From assembly GCF_049243985.1 (NCBI RefSeq), contig NC_135381.1, positions 17,409,345 to 17,473,344 on the forward strand: a DNA stretch of 64,000 nt, written 5' to 3'. The notes beneath the pieces are model-generated. The model was not told the DNA's origin and ran no database searches. It worked only from the letters and a program-made list of their open reading frames with translations. The position numbers and the translations under genes were made by a program. Below, piece after piece: positions 11,816 through 41,100 of the stretch (within the stretch, counting starts at the first letter, position 1; each line of letters starts with the position of its first letter). Source of the stretch: Paroedura picta. Its lineage: Eukaryota > Chordata > Lepidosauria > Squamata > Gekkonidae.

Positions 11816-12984
11816 CTTACAAATAATGGCTTACATGCATTGCTGGTATGCAACTGTGAAACTGCCACTTCTGTGCTGCGGAAAATATGCATTATGCCAC
11901 CACTGGTCCTAAGTCTTGATGCATGTACCTTGGACTCTCCTCAGAGGAAGTCTGTTTGCTCTTGCATCTTGGGGCAGCAGGCTTACAAGGGAAGATAACA
12001 AAAGGTCATTTTGTGGTAGAAACATTTATCCAAGAATGTGAAAAAAATCCTTCCCAAACTGCAGTTTAGCTGTCACTATGCAGCTGGCGGAAGGAAGAAA
12101 AACAGAATGGTACAGTTCTTATCCTTGCAGGGGAGGGGGAGCTGTCCCATCCAACCAAAGCTGGGTCTCATCCAGCATAATGCACAACCAAAGTTAACTT
12201 CACCTCACTTTTCTGTACTTAATGCAGCTCTTCTCATGGATGCCCAAATCTTCTTTCATATTCCATCTGGTTGCTACATGTTCCGGAATGCATGATCAGT
12301 CTAAATCCCCTTCCCCATCTAGGACAAGCTCCTTGAATCCCCTTGCAAAGATAGACCATGGAGCTATATTCTTCTAACTTCCTTGTGGCTCTTGTCAATC
12401 ACTGCTCACAAACACTGATTTCTCTCACAAGGCACACATGCCAACCATCAGTCTCTCTCTCTTCTTTGGGATGATGGAACCAGTTGTCACTTCTACGTTT
12501 CATTTCCAGCTGTTCACACCAGACAGCTATGCCTGTCTCATCTACAGTTGGCAGCAACATCAACCCTGGAAGCGAACCACAGGCATGTGCCAAAAGGAGG
12601 GTCAAATCTGGTGCTCATGTTCCCACTGGTGTAGCACAGTCGGGTAATTATGGCTCTGTATCCTTAGCTGACTTTTTAAACAGTTGCGATGAATTTTCTT
12701 TGTGGAACATAAGTTTCATTTGATTCTTTTTCAGGCATCAAGTTGCCTCTACTAACAGGTGATATCCTCGGAGCTATTAAGAGAGAGCTGATCTCAAAAG
12801 ACTTCATTAAGTGTTTTTTTCATTGCTCCAGCATGGATTGCTCCCATCTGGGATTTCTTCTATAGTTTTGCTGGTTATGGGTTTGGAATTAACCAGCAAT
12901 GTTGACATTTTGTTTGTGGATGTTCCTGCATCTGTGGTCAGTAGTCACTTGCACATTGGATAATGCACCTTCAATGTGCTTTTG

Positions 12985-13056
12985 AGGCTGGATTTTTCCG
13001 TATGGAACAGGATCATTTACTTCTAAAGTGCATTATCTAGCATGTGCATAATGAGC
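12985..13056. repeat. Dispersed repeat, second good copy
   Basis: GCTGGATTTTTCCGTATGGA, then TTACTTCTAAAGTGCATTAT and a GTGCATAAT end, matching 5630-5708. Confidence 0.45.
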
Positions 13057-13059
13057 CGC

Positions 13060-13288
13060 TGATAACTGGACCTGTTTGTATCGTTCCACTGTTGTATTGT
13101 TTATATTGTTTATACTGTTACATTGTTACATGGTTATAACTATTAGTTATTATTATTATAAGGTTATTCACATGTTTTTATAGTCCGTTTTATGTACTGT
13201 TTCTTGTTCTTATGTAAACCGCCCTGAACCTCCAGGGAAGGCGGTATATAAATATAATAAATAAATAAAATAAATAAACTGTTCCTTA
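13060..13288 (+). repeat. L2-like LINE 3' end
   Basis: Same tail family as 7870: GTAAACCGCCCTGAACCTCC, GGAAGGCGGTATATAAAT, then AATAAATAAA. Confidence 0.65.
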
Positions 13289-14725
13289 CAAAATAAAGAC
13301 CCAGGGAACTCACACCTCTCTGGAACCTGACATCAATAGAGCTTGCTTGGCCTCGCTTTGTGATGATGGTAGTCCATTTGGATAACGTTTGCAGATGTAC
13401 CAGGGGGGCTTCCAGTTTTGTGCTCTTCTTCTGCACAGAGCATAGACGTAAATCCAATGGCTTAAATTTCAAAGCCTGAGTGGGTATACTCTTTAGATTC
13501 CTATGTATAATTCTTGGCCTGTTTCCCATCTGTTTCTGGGAAACAACCAACTCATAAACTCTCTCGTTAATAGAGTAACAGTAGTAAAAATTCTTCAAAG
13601 AGTAAGGATTTTGGAATCTTTTCTACCTCAGTTTTTTACTCCACTTTGATGTTTTAGTAACAACAAACAAAATAGAAGAAGTCTACACGTTCTGGAATGT
13701 CAATAGAAATCAAGAATACCATTTTTGCCACTGAGTCTTCAGCCTTGGATGCAATTTAAAATCTGCTACAAGCAGTACTGTATAATCTAATTTAGTTGCT
13801 AATGGGTTTAATTAGGCCCCGTTGAAGCCTTTCCACTATGGTCTGAAATATTTTTTTCTCTCTTCTGCCCCGATTATTTTTGCGTGTACTGAACATCAGG
13901 CCTGGTTCTGGGAATCCTGAAAACTTGCACACGGTTCTGTGATTGGTTGGTTGGCAAAATGCAGTATACAACTTTTGTATTCTTTGGGGAGGAGATTCCC
14001 GCCCCCACCCCTGCGGATCAATAGGACTACGGTCCTAAACATTGAAGTTAGTCAGTTTTATATCCTAGATCTAAGTTACTTGCTGACGGCTAGCTTATTA
14101 TATGAACATACACCAGGGAAGCAGAATAGCAGGGCACCCTTGACCTGCTCACCTTACATGAAAGTTAGTTGTAAGTATGTCAGTACATGCCCACTTCCTC
14201 TAGTGAAAATATACTAGAGTAGAATGTGGTTATTCATCTTGGGCTAACTGTTAATGGGTAGAAATTAGGGAGAGGGGTCTGAATGGTTTAATTAAAGACT
14301 GCACCTTACTCAAAATATTCATTTCCTAATGGTTTGTTTTATCTGACAGTATCAAGGTAAGTCTCATTTACGAGTTATTCATGAACTCCAAGGGTATGAC
14401 ATAGCGAAGGTCTCTAGTTGGTAACTCATGAACTACAAGTAGATCACCAATGCTGCAGAATAGTTTGTGAATCCCCCAGTGGTTCTCAGCCTGTGATATG
14501 TGTAGTTTTGAGGGGGGGGGCAGAAGGTGGGATGCAGGATTTTCATAAGTAACTAAGAATTTGCTTTCCTTCAGTCCCATGTCTATCTTCAAATGAGATG
14601 TGTCTCCTGCTGGTAACCCTACCTGCCTTGGACTGTCCATATGTGAACTTTTGCCTTTGTAGTAGTAAGAACAGCCTGTAATCAAATCAATGTCCTTCTC
14701 AAAAAAAGTTGGCTTTTTGTCTCTA

Positions 14726-14752
14726 TCATTCATTCATTCATTCATTCATTTA
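14726..14752. repeat. (TTCA)n microsatellite
   Basis: Six CATT/TTCA units, then ATTTATT. Confidence 0.85.
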
Positions 14753-15775
14753 TTGTGAGACTTGGGTTCTTTCAGAGAGTGAATCATGGGGTGTGATATA
14801 AGAATGGTGAAGAAACATTGCCCTAGAAGACCTGGGAAAAGATCACAAAAATATCTGCCCTAGACTATTTTGTACGCTTTTATTTCATAGGATTAGGATT
14901 TACCTGCCTCTGTGCTCTTTACCTGATAGCATCATCATATCTGTTGCTGTTCTTAGTCCATGTTCTGTTGCTAGGACCGAATAAAACTTAGTAGCATACT
15001 GGGGAGGGGAACAGCTTGAGTTATTTTTCATTACACTGAAGTAGCTCTCATTCAATAAAAGTTTGGCACCCCCTGAGTCCATTATTCATGTCTATGGCTA
15101 TGCTAAGTATTCTTACACATTTAGGCTTACTGTTTCCAAGATGTGAAAGACCTTATGGGGATGTATCTATTGTAGCTGCCAACAAGAGCACTTATACACT
15201 AAAGAGTTTTGAGTTTTGCATTCTAAAGGGAAACTTTATTTTGACTGCTCAGAAGTTGACTGTTTACATTTTCTGGATTTGCTAAGAATCTAAGGGCAAG
15301 CATGCCCCCTGCTGTCTGCTAAGCTAACAAATTATTAGTGATTAATTGGAATACTTAAAATTCCTGTATGATGTTCCTGTAAAGTCATGTCTCTGGGGAC
15401 CAAAGTCGCAATTCAAAGAGGATGTCAGTAATGGGTACTCTCTGTGAGAGTTAAAAAATATTCTCAAACACATTTTAGAAGCTTAGGAATCCCATATTCC
15501 AAAAACTTGGTCAAGTTACAATCCTTTAAAATCACACACACACAAACACGTTAAACTTGCTAAGTGAGTCTTATGGGAGGGTGGTATAGGAATCCAAGAA
15601 AATAAATAGATAGGTAGATAGATTTAAAAGGCAGCTGGTAACCATAGAGCAGTGTTGAAATGGGGAAGCGGGGGTGGGTAAGAACAAGGAAGGGATTCTG
15701 GGGAAGTGGTGTGATTCCCAAACAAGTGGCTGAGGCAGAAGGAAGCATGGGTCTCATCTCCGGGATTCTCTACAT

Positions 15776-16166
15776 CAGTGGTCCCCAACCTTTTTTCGGC
15801 TGGGGACCGGCAACTGCCCCGCCCGCGCAGCGCGCATGCGCAGCCGCACCCGCGTATGCACACATGTGCGCTGCGCGGCCCAAATCACGCATGCACGGCG
15901 CTTTCGTGCATGCACGCATGTGCGAAAGTGCCGCACATGCACGATTTTGGCCACGCAGCGCATGCGCAGCGCATGCGCATGCAAGATTCGCGGTGCGGCC
16001 CTGATTCCCTCTCCTCCCCTCCCGCAGTAAGAAGCTTCCTGGGCTGCAAGCTTGCGGCCCAGGAAGTTTTTTACTGCGGGAGGGGGCGGGGAGAGGGAAC
16101 CGCGGCCCGGCACCCTGGCCTTCGCAGCCCAGCACCGGGCCAAGGCCCGCAAGTTGGGGACCACTG
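15776..16166. mobile_element. hAT-like non-autonomous element, 391 bp, CpG-rich core
   Basis: Ends CAGTGGTCCCCAAC and GTTGGGGACCACTG are exact inverted repeats. The core (about 15820-16000) is GCGCATGCGC-type alternating DNA; a second inverted repeat surrounds 16021-16081 (CCCGCAGTAA ... TTACTGCGGG with CTTCCTGGGC inside). No clear target duplication (flanks CTCTACAT and ATTTAAAT). Open frames of 114-129 codons on both strands are composition effects. Confidence 0.75.
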
Positions 16167-18949
16167 ATTTAAATAATATGTTTCAACTTTCATTCCTCTA
16201 TCCTTAGGACCAGACTTGGAAGCTTGCTGTTGCTGATCTTATGATTGTGGCTATGCAGAAAACCACATTAGTAGTAAACAGAAAGTCCTAGGTTCAGTCC
16301 CAGAATCTACAATTTAGCTCCCACTGTCCTGAACTTCTGTAAACTATACAAAAATGAACTATGCGAGAGGGCTTTTTCTGCATAGGTATTAGGGTTGCAC
16401 TATACAAACTGGTTTACAAACCTGCTTGGATACATTATGAGAGAGGAGTGTAGTGTATTCTGCTATATATAGCTTATTGAAAGAAAGGTAATTTCTGTAC
16501 CTCTTCATGTGTCATGTAAATATTTATGCTATGCTTTCTGGCAGTTCCAGACTTCCTAGTCATTGGTTACTAATTGTTCCATTTTGTCCGTTGTACTGTC
16601 CGACTATGTGTGAGTTCCTGTGAGAAAGGCAGACTATAACATACACAAAACAAATACATAAAAAATAAATTGTTATACTCTCTGCCCTTCCTGCACAACA
16701 GTCCCCTATTCAGCAATCTACCTCTCCTTCCATGAGGAGGAGGCTTTGTGAGGGGTTGTGATGACACGACAGAACCCACCAGGAACAAGAGGCAGGGAAA
16801 AGTTTTGAGCAGGGCTGGGGAATGGAGCCCATGGTCATTAGTGAGATCTGGCAAGAGGAATGTGATGTCCCTTCCCTGAGAGTCCTCATGGGTTTCCTTT
16901 CTTGCTCATGCCCTAATAATATCCAGATTAGATTACGGTCACGTGCTCTACATGGAACTATCCTTAAAGAGGGCTTAGGAAAGTTATTTATTTTTCAGTA
17001 ACGTTTTGTGTTTTTCTTTTAAGTACTGTTTGATTGCTAAACAGTGTGGGTTTTCTGTTGCCAGATGCAGAAAGTTAAAAATAAGCCAGATAGTTGCCAA
17101 CAGGGGACCATTAAAATCTTTCTCCTGAAGTGAGCATCTCGCTCTCCCTAATTGTAGGCCTGGTCATGTTCATTTTTTCAGGCATCAACTTTGCCTTTTA
17201 GAGACTACAGGCTGCATTCATTTTGCCCCTAGAGTGTTTTGTTGCCAGTTTATTGCATTTTATTAGTAGATTAATTCAGTATATGAGAACATTTTTCTGG
17301 CTGGATTATTTCTTCATCTAAGCACAGTCTAGGGATGACAAGAACGAATTTGGTTTGAGCCATACTGAACTGCTAATGTTATAGCACTGTCCTTAAGTGG
17401 GAGATTCACTTTGTCAAAGTTGGGGTTTTCTTTCTTATGAAAGCAAATATATCTTTCATAAAATATCTTCCTTGCTTTTTTCATAGTATTCTTATCAGTC
17501 TTCATGTTAACTGAAATGAAGTCAGCTTCCTATGCATGTACTTTAAGCTGTTTTGCAAACAAACAAGGCATCAAAAGATAAGTTGCTGAAAGTTCAAGCT
17601 AAGAATAGAAACATAACTTGAAGAGGAGAGTTCAGCTATGTGACCTCTTTCAGGAGACAGACACTAAAACAAAAGCTCTGTGGTTTATTTATTTATATAT
17701 TTTTACCCTGAAGTGTGCAGCTTGTACAGAACATAGTGAATCAATACCAAAGCACGACTAGCTTCTTTAGACAAGTTCTCAGACTCTAATTAGCCGCAGC
17801 TATGTAATAGCAGGGAATTCATTCAGAGCTGAAAGTGACCCTTTGGAGTGGAGATTGTTGTATCAGTAATCAGTAGCCAAAATTTTCAGACTTACTACAT
17901 AAGCCTAAGTAACAAAATCTCTATTTTAAAAGCAGTAGAACTTCTGAGTTTTTTTTTTTTTTTGGAGTTTTGACTAATCTCTTGGGCCATGTTTTCACAG
18001 AAAAGTCAATTTTATAAAATTTAGAGAAATTGGTCAACTAAAGAGAAGGGTGTTCTCTTGTTCATGGGAATTCTACTCTCTCCTTCCCCTTTCAGGGTGT
18101 GTCGGTCCACCAGCACCACTTTAGAAAGTATCTGCCTATGGGAACTTATCTCTGTGTCTGCAGACAGAGTAATTAGCTCCTAAGGATAATAGAAGCATTG
18201 TCAATGAGATTTATGGTGATGTATCTAACTACACCCTCAGATCACAGCACTGTCTCTTACAGATAGGAGAACCATAAAGGCTTGGGGCTCAGTCTGCATT
18301 GTGGAATATTATGCCAAAGCACAGGTGACTACTTTCCTGCCACTTTTCCAGTATCTCATTAATGCTGACCACTTGTCGGTCCACCCACCCACCCCCGATT
18401 TATATTTGCATCTTCTTGGAGTTTATTTGGGATGCTTGTTTTTTATTTGGTAGTTTTTAAACTGAGGTTTTATATTTTAAAGGGCTTTTTAATGCTTTTT
18501 AATATGGTTATTCACTTATTACTTCAGGTGCCATCCTGATGAGGACAGTATATAAATCTGAAATAAATCACAACATGCATTGGCTTGAATGCCACATAGA
18601 TTTGCTTGCAAAAAGAATGTTTGTGGAATTTTTGCCAATCCCTTTCCTTTCACAGGAGACATCCAGTTTTCCCCGATACTACTCCTGGGTGTCCCTTTCC
18701 CTTGCAGCAGCATTTCAGGGGATGTTCTGGCCTGCTGCCGGAGGGTGGGACCAGTAAGGAAAACACAAGATATGAACTCCTGTACGTGAAAATAAGACTT
18801 TTATTCCTGCATAATTATTCTGTAAATACCTAATGCTGATTTACTAATCTTAGTACAACATAAGGAAATACATAACAAAGAGAGTGATAACTTTTATTAG
18901 AACAATTTACTGACGGTAAGACATTATTGTCTTATAATGTTGTCTCTTG

Positions 18950-19045
18950 GAGAGAATGTATTTAAATATTTTGTTCCACTTTTCTCCAATGTTGGGGATT
19001 CAAAGCAGTTCACAGGGTAAAACAAAAATACAAAACCCAACAAAT
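18950..19045 (-). repeat. LINE-tail-like old repeat
   Basis: TTCCACTTTTCTCCAATGTT, then GGGGATTCAAAGCAGTTCAC and an A-rich end; resembles the reversed 3' tail of squamate LINEs. Confidence 0.35.
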
Positions 19046-19189
19046 CCCTCAGTCACAGCTCAAGACAGGTGTTGGCCCACAAGTACATCCTGAACTCCAC
19101 CAGCACATCTCGAATAGGGACCCAGGCTGCAAGCTGCAAACTAAGAGCCGAGAACAAAGAGCTCTTTGGCTGACTTCTCTGGTCAAGTC

Positions 19190-19700
19190 TGGGCTTTAAG
19201 TTATGGTCAAAAGAGCGAGGAGCAAATGTTTGTCTCGGGTCTTATTCAGTTGACCACGATGTTGATCTTGTATTCCTATTGATTCTCCTAGACCCATTGT
19301 TGGCTTTTGATGGCATAGATCACAGTAATCTTCTGGAAGGGTTTGCTTGGTTGACAGTGTGGTCACCTTGCTTTGATGTTTCTGCTCTTACCTGGCTGCC
19401 TATAACATAAGATTATGCTGGCATTTGGTTAACAGGCTCAGCTCTGTAGTCTCTGTGATATAAGGTCACACAGGAGTTTGGCTGGCTCCCCATTCTATTT
19501 AATATCTACATGAAACTACTGGGAAAGATTATTCAAGTATTTGGAATGAGTTGCCATTAATATGTGGATGCTCTGTTTCTACCTAACAGATCAGTTAGGT
19601 GGGTCTGTGAAAGACTGCTGCAAATGGCTGCAAAAGATAATGAGTTGGATGACAGACAATAAACTCAGTCCTGATAAGACTGAGATGATGTTGGACTAAG
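19190..19700 (+). mobile_element. L2-like LINE reverse-transcriptase fragment
   Basis: Broken reading frames give LLDPLLAFDGIDHSNLLEG (RT motif AFDxxDH), then a WLAPHSI/NIYMK region and DKTEMMLD, the order seen in L2/CR1-clade RT. Old and broken by several changes, typical of LINE decay. Confidence 0.65.
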
Positions 19701-19737
19701 ATGCCCAAGGTCTTAGAAGCCAGCCTCTCCTGAAGGA

Positions 19738-20033
19738 AGGATTCAAGTGGGTAGCCGTGTTGGTCTGAAGTAGCACAACAAAAATAGAGTCCAATAACAC
19801 CTTTAAGACCAACAAAGATTTATTCAAGGCCTGAGCTTTTGAGTGCATGCAACTATCTTGTCCAGAGAGTTGCCAGCACAGCTTGTCACTTGCAGGGATG
19901 TTTCCACACTTAAGTGGAGATGGATGGGGCCAGCAACCAGTGGGAAAATGTCCGCCATTAATTACTACCATGGACAGTTTTATTTCTCCAATGTTTTTGT
20001 GAACTACAACTGAACTCAAAAGAACTGATAATT
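19738..20033 (-). repeat. Penelope-like inverted-repeat element
   Basis: Arm GGGTAGCCGTGTTGGTCTGA, then AAGACCAACAAAGATTTATT, followed by a middle part (GGAAAATGTCCGCCATTAAT, TTCTCCAATGTTTTTGTGAA) shared with 33588 and 52056. The second arm is absent. Confidence 0.65.
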
Positions 20034-21261
20034 GTTCTCGTGTTAAAATTATTTTAAGTTTCTCCTTATTTTGTTGTTATTTTGTTCGGTTATGGACCCA
20101 GAAATATTATTCTGCCCCATTTTCTCAAAGCAATTCCAACCATTTTTAAACAACTGGCTATGCCCTCCAATGAGATTAAGTAATGGCACTTAGCAGCATC
20201 TAAATCATTTATCATTCACTCCTAAAACTTGCCTCTTTCCGCCTTTACAATGTGCCAATTTTGAGAATAAAAAAATGCCTAGCTGGGAAAAGCAAAAAGT
20301 TTACACTTAAAAGTACTATAGGGAAGGAAGGTAGGTTACGCATGGATTTTTTTATTTGGATTAAAGTTAAATATTAGTCATTCTTCCTCTGACAGTTTGA
20401 TTTAAGAAGATTAATATTTAACTGGAAAAGCCTGTCAGTAGTATGTTCTAAGAATGGTTCACTATGTAAAAGAGGTGTGTGTGCAAATATATATTTATTT
20501 AATCTTGGGCAGGGTTGCCAGTCTTCTCAAAGGAGCTAGAGGTACACAGAAATCATGTGATATGAATATCCGCAAGCAGAAAACTGGCTCAGTAGTTACT
20601 AAAATATGGGAAGAACTTGGTTTAAAACAGTGACTTGTGTGGAAGATTATTTTTTGTGGACTGTAGGATGATTTTCAGCGATAGCCAAGCATTCAAAATC
20701 AATTGGTGAGAGTATGGTTAATCATTATGGCTTTTGGCACTTACAATGTGGCACATGCTGCTAAAGAGAAGGTTCATGTAATGAAAAACATGACCTTGTC
20801 TGAAAAAGCTGTATATCCTCAGTGCATAACTGCACTTTACTCAGTAAAAATGCTTTTCAAAGAAATTGGCAATAATCTGAGATATATATTACTAAGGTAG
20901 CAAACTATAAATCTACTAAATTTAGTGAGAATTTTGCCCTTGACATTACTGGAGTATGAACTGTATCCCCAAAGCTGTCAGAAATTCTTGGGAGAACCAT
21001 ATTATCTTCAAAGACATCTCTGAGATGAATGTACAACTGATGTGAGATATTCCAGGAGCTTTTTTGCTGAGTTTGAAAACCATTATTTTTGCTATCACGT
21101 AGACATGCAAGCCATTTTGTTGTGCAGCGCAATTGGCATTCTTTTTGATGACATTAATTTGAACATTTGATGTAATTAAATTTTAATGTGTTTTATTAAA
21201 GCTGCTAAAGTACTCCAGTTATACTTGGAATTTTAAAGTGTAGCACAAACTCTACTAAAGC

Positions 21262-21425
21262 GTTTCAAAGAGTAGGTGTGTTGGTCTGCTGTAGAACAGC
21301 TGGATTCATGTCCACTAGCACCTTGGAGACCTACAGGTTTAGGGGGTATGAGCTTTTGAGAGTCAAAGCTCCCTTTGTCAGATATGAGTTGGAAGCATGT
21401 ATTGTGTAGGTGTGTAGGAAGGAGG
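21262..21425 (-). repeat. Penelope-like arm, a different subfamily
   Basis: GTAGGTGTGTTGGTCTGCTG, CACTAGCACCTTGGAGACCT and TTTGAGAGTCAAAGCTCCCT. Same layout as the main family but its own stem sequence. A scrap of it recurs at 22243-22300. Confidence 0.5.
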
Positions 21426-21932
21426 GCCACATAGCATTACCCCACAGAAGCGTCAGAGCTTATTTCGTTCTTTCAGGTATGCCAGTCTCAAGGACAAGTA
21501 TTGATGGATGATGCAGAAATCCTGAAATTAATGTATAGAATACAGCTTAGGCAAAGAAGCCAAAAAGGACTGGGGACATTTCTGCATATCTAAAAAAAAT
21601 AGTGTTATGCCAGCATAATGGCGTAGTGCTAAAAATTATTGGGCCTCTGGCCATTCCTCAATTTCTTCCTGTCTCGCAAAACACCAAAAATATAGCATCT
21701 GCAAAAGGTAAGCATTACACTACATTAATGACGTGCAGAATGGCCCTTATTTTCAGCTGCCTGCCAAAAAAGCAAAATGGAAATTGCCACAGTACCACCC
21801 ATTCCAGGGCTCCCTTCTGTGGGTCCAAAATGCTCTTTCTTTTTCTATTTGGGCTCTGCTCAAAAACCATAGCCATCCCCTGATAGCCCACGTCACACAG
21901 AGAGGAGAAAGAAGTGGCAGAACCCTGAAGAC

Positions 21933-22062
21933 CAGGGGTAGTCAACCTGTGGTCCTCCAGATGTCCATGGACCACAATTCCCAGAAGCCCCTGCCAGCAA
22001 ATGCTGGCAGGGGCTCCTGGGAATTGTAGTCCATCTGGAGGACCACAGGTTGACTACCCCTG
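21933..22062. mobile_element. hAT-type foldback element upstream of UPB1
   Basis: Same family as 10011-10146, with arms pairing around GCCAGCAAATGCTGGC. Flanks are CTGAAGAC and CTGAAGGC (7 of 8 identical). One arm is slightly shortened. It lies about 500 bases upstream of the UPB1 start. Confidence 0.85.
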
Positions 22063-22573
22063 CTGAAGGCCACTTTGCTTCGCACTAGCTTTTGCGCCCG
22101 CCTTTGACCGCAAACAAAGCTGTGCTAATTTGCTATCGTACAGAAGGGAGCCTGTGACAAAACCCAAAGCTCGATTCTAGCGAGGGCAACCTCAAGTCGA
22201 TGCAAGACATCCTGCCACAAATACACCCACAGCACCTTCTCTTAGGGGAGTATGAGCTCCTGAGAGTCAAAGCTCCCTTTGGAGCACAGGCGCTGGAAGC
22301 AGGAGTTGTACACGTGTGTGCATCGATCGATTAGAAGCAGGAGTCCAGAGCCAGATCGCCTCACGCGGTTCTCGTTTTCCCGCCTTAGAGGGCCGTGCTC
22401 GGGAGTGGCGGCTCAGCACCCCCCCCCCCCGTCCCCAGCCCAGCCGCAGCGGAGCCCGCCAAAATGGGCGGGAGAAGTCTCGTGAGGGGCCTCTCCGCCA
22501 TGACCCTCCTCCGAGGGCAACGGTCATCTCGCCGTCAGTTGGCCCCGAGCGGTGGGCCGCGCGTGCGGGAGAC

Positions 22574-40142
<17,569 letters not shown>

Positions 40143-40404
40143 TTTTTCTCCGGAGTGGTTCTTCTTCATCTACTGATATGGAGTAGAGGAAGCACACTTC
40201 CTTTTCTCTTTCAGACATGATCGCTGTCTCTTGGCAACATTCCTCCAGGGAGAATACCTCAAAAGGCATGAATCAGTTGGCTAATAACAATTTTTAGCTC
40301 CCCCCACTTTGAACGGAAGGTATACACCCCATGCAGCCCAGTATGCTTTCATGCTAGCTGTCTGAAGCTGTTTTTTTTAAAGCCTCCTCTCCATTTATCA
40401 TTTA

Positions 40405-40455
40405 TGACCCTCCGGGGAAGGCGGTATATAAATATAATAAATAAAATAAATAATT
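40405..40455 (+). repeat. L2-like LINE tail scrap after UPB1 stop
   Basis: CCTCCGGGGAAGGCGGTATA followed by (A)TAAATAAA. Explains the AATAAA motifs near 40435. Confidence 0.55.
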
Positions 40456-40589
40456 TTTGCAGGAGCTCCATGTGGCCTGGAGGGGCTGCTTAGTCATGTT
40501 GCATTTTTCAACACAAGGCTACTACTATAGGTTTTAAAAACATATTGTGGCTTTAAAACCACAACGTTCAATTAGGGCATCTTCAAATA

Positions 40590-40669
40590 GGGCACCTGCA
40601 AATGCTGGCAGGGGCTCCTGGGAATTGTAGTCCATGGTCATCTGGAGGGCCGCAGTTTGACTATCCCTG
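40590..40669. mobile_element. Half of a hAT-type foldback element after UPB1
   Basis: Only one arm is left, from AATGCTGGCAGGGGCTCC to the end GACTATCCCTG. It lies in the possible UPB1 3' UTR. Confidence 0.75.
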
Positions 40670-40867
40670 GGCTAGAAGCTTACAAAGGAACAGGTTTTTC
40701 AAATGTTTTGTATGATGGCCCCAAGCAGCCTCAGACCACTGGCTTACACAATTCAGTTTCATTCTGTTTAGTTGGCAGTGGATATCTGGCAATTTCCTCA
40801 AAACATGACATCCAAAAGCCTTTTTAAATTAGTGTTCCGTTTTTGCATGCAAAGCTGGTATTCTATG

Positions 40868-41100
40868 GGAGCCATGGCTTAGTGTAGTGGTTAAAAGCGG
40901 TGACCTCTAATCTGGAGAACTGGGTTTGATTCCCCACCACATGTATCCAGCTGGATGACCTTGGGCCAATCACAGTTCTCTTAGCCTCACCTACCTCACA
41001 GGATGTCTGTTGTGGAGAGAGGAGGGGTAGGCAATTGTAAACTTTGAGATTCCTTTGGGTAATAAAAAGCAGGATACTAAAAAGCCCAGCTCTTCTTATT
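40868..41100 (+). repeat. tRNA-derived SINE downstream of UPB1
   Basis: GGGAGCCATGGCTTAGTGTA, GTGGTTAAAAGCGGTGACC, GGGTTTGATTCCCCACC and a tail CCCAGCTCTTCTTATTCTTG. Confidence 0.75.

Larger units (their letters stand above)
1..22289. other. Gene-free left flank of UPB1
   Basis: I recognise no protein-coding exon here; the neighbour expected from human synteny (ADORA2A) is not seen. Between the listed repeats, the stretches about 2210-3290, 6130-7860, 10160-11740, 13300-15770, 16170-18940 and 20040-21260 show only short open frames without family signatures. Some may be very old repeats. Confidence 0.6.

Noticed and set aside
15770-16167. Five overlapping open frames of 114-129 codons with Ala/His/Arg-rich products
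   Set aside because: Caused by alternating GC-rich DNA inside a hAT-like element; all frames look equally open.
1-22289. ADORA2A, expected upstream of UPB1 by synteny
   Set aside because: No seven-helix receptor exon is seen; it probably lies to the left of the window.
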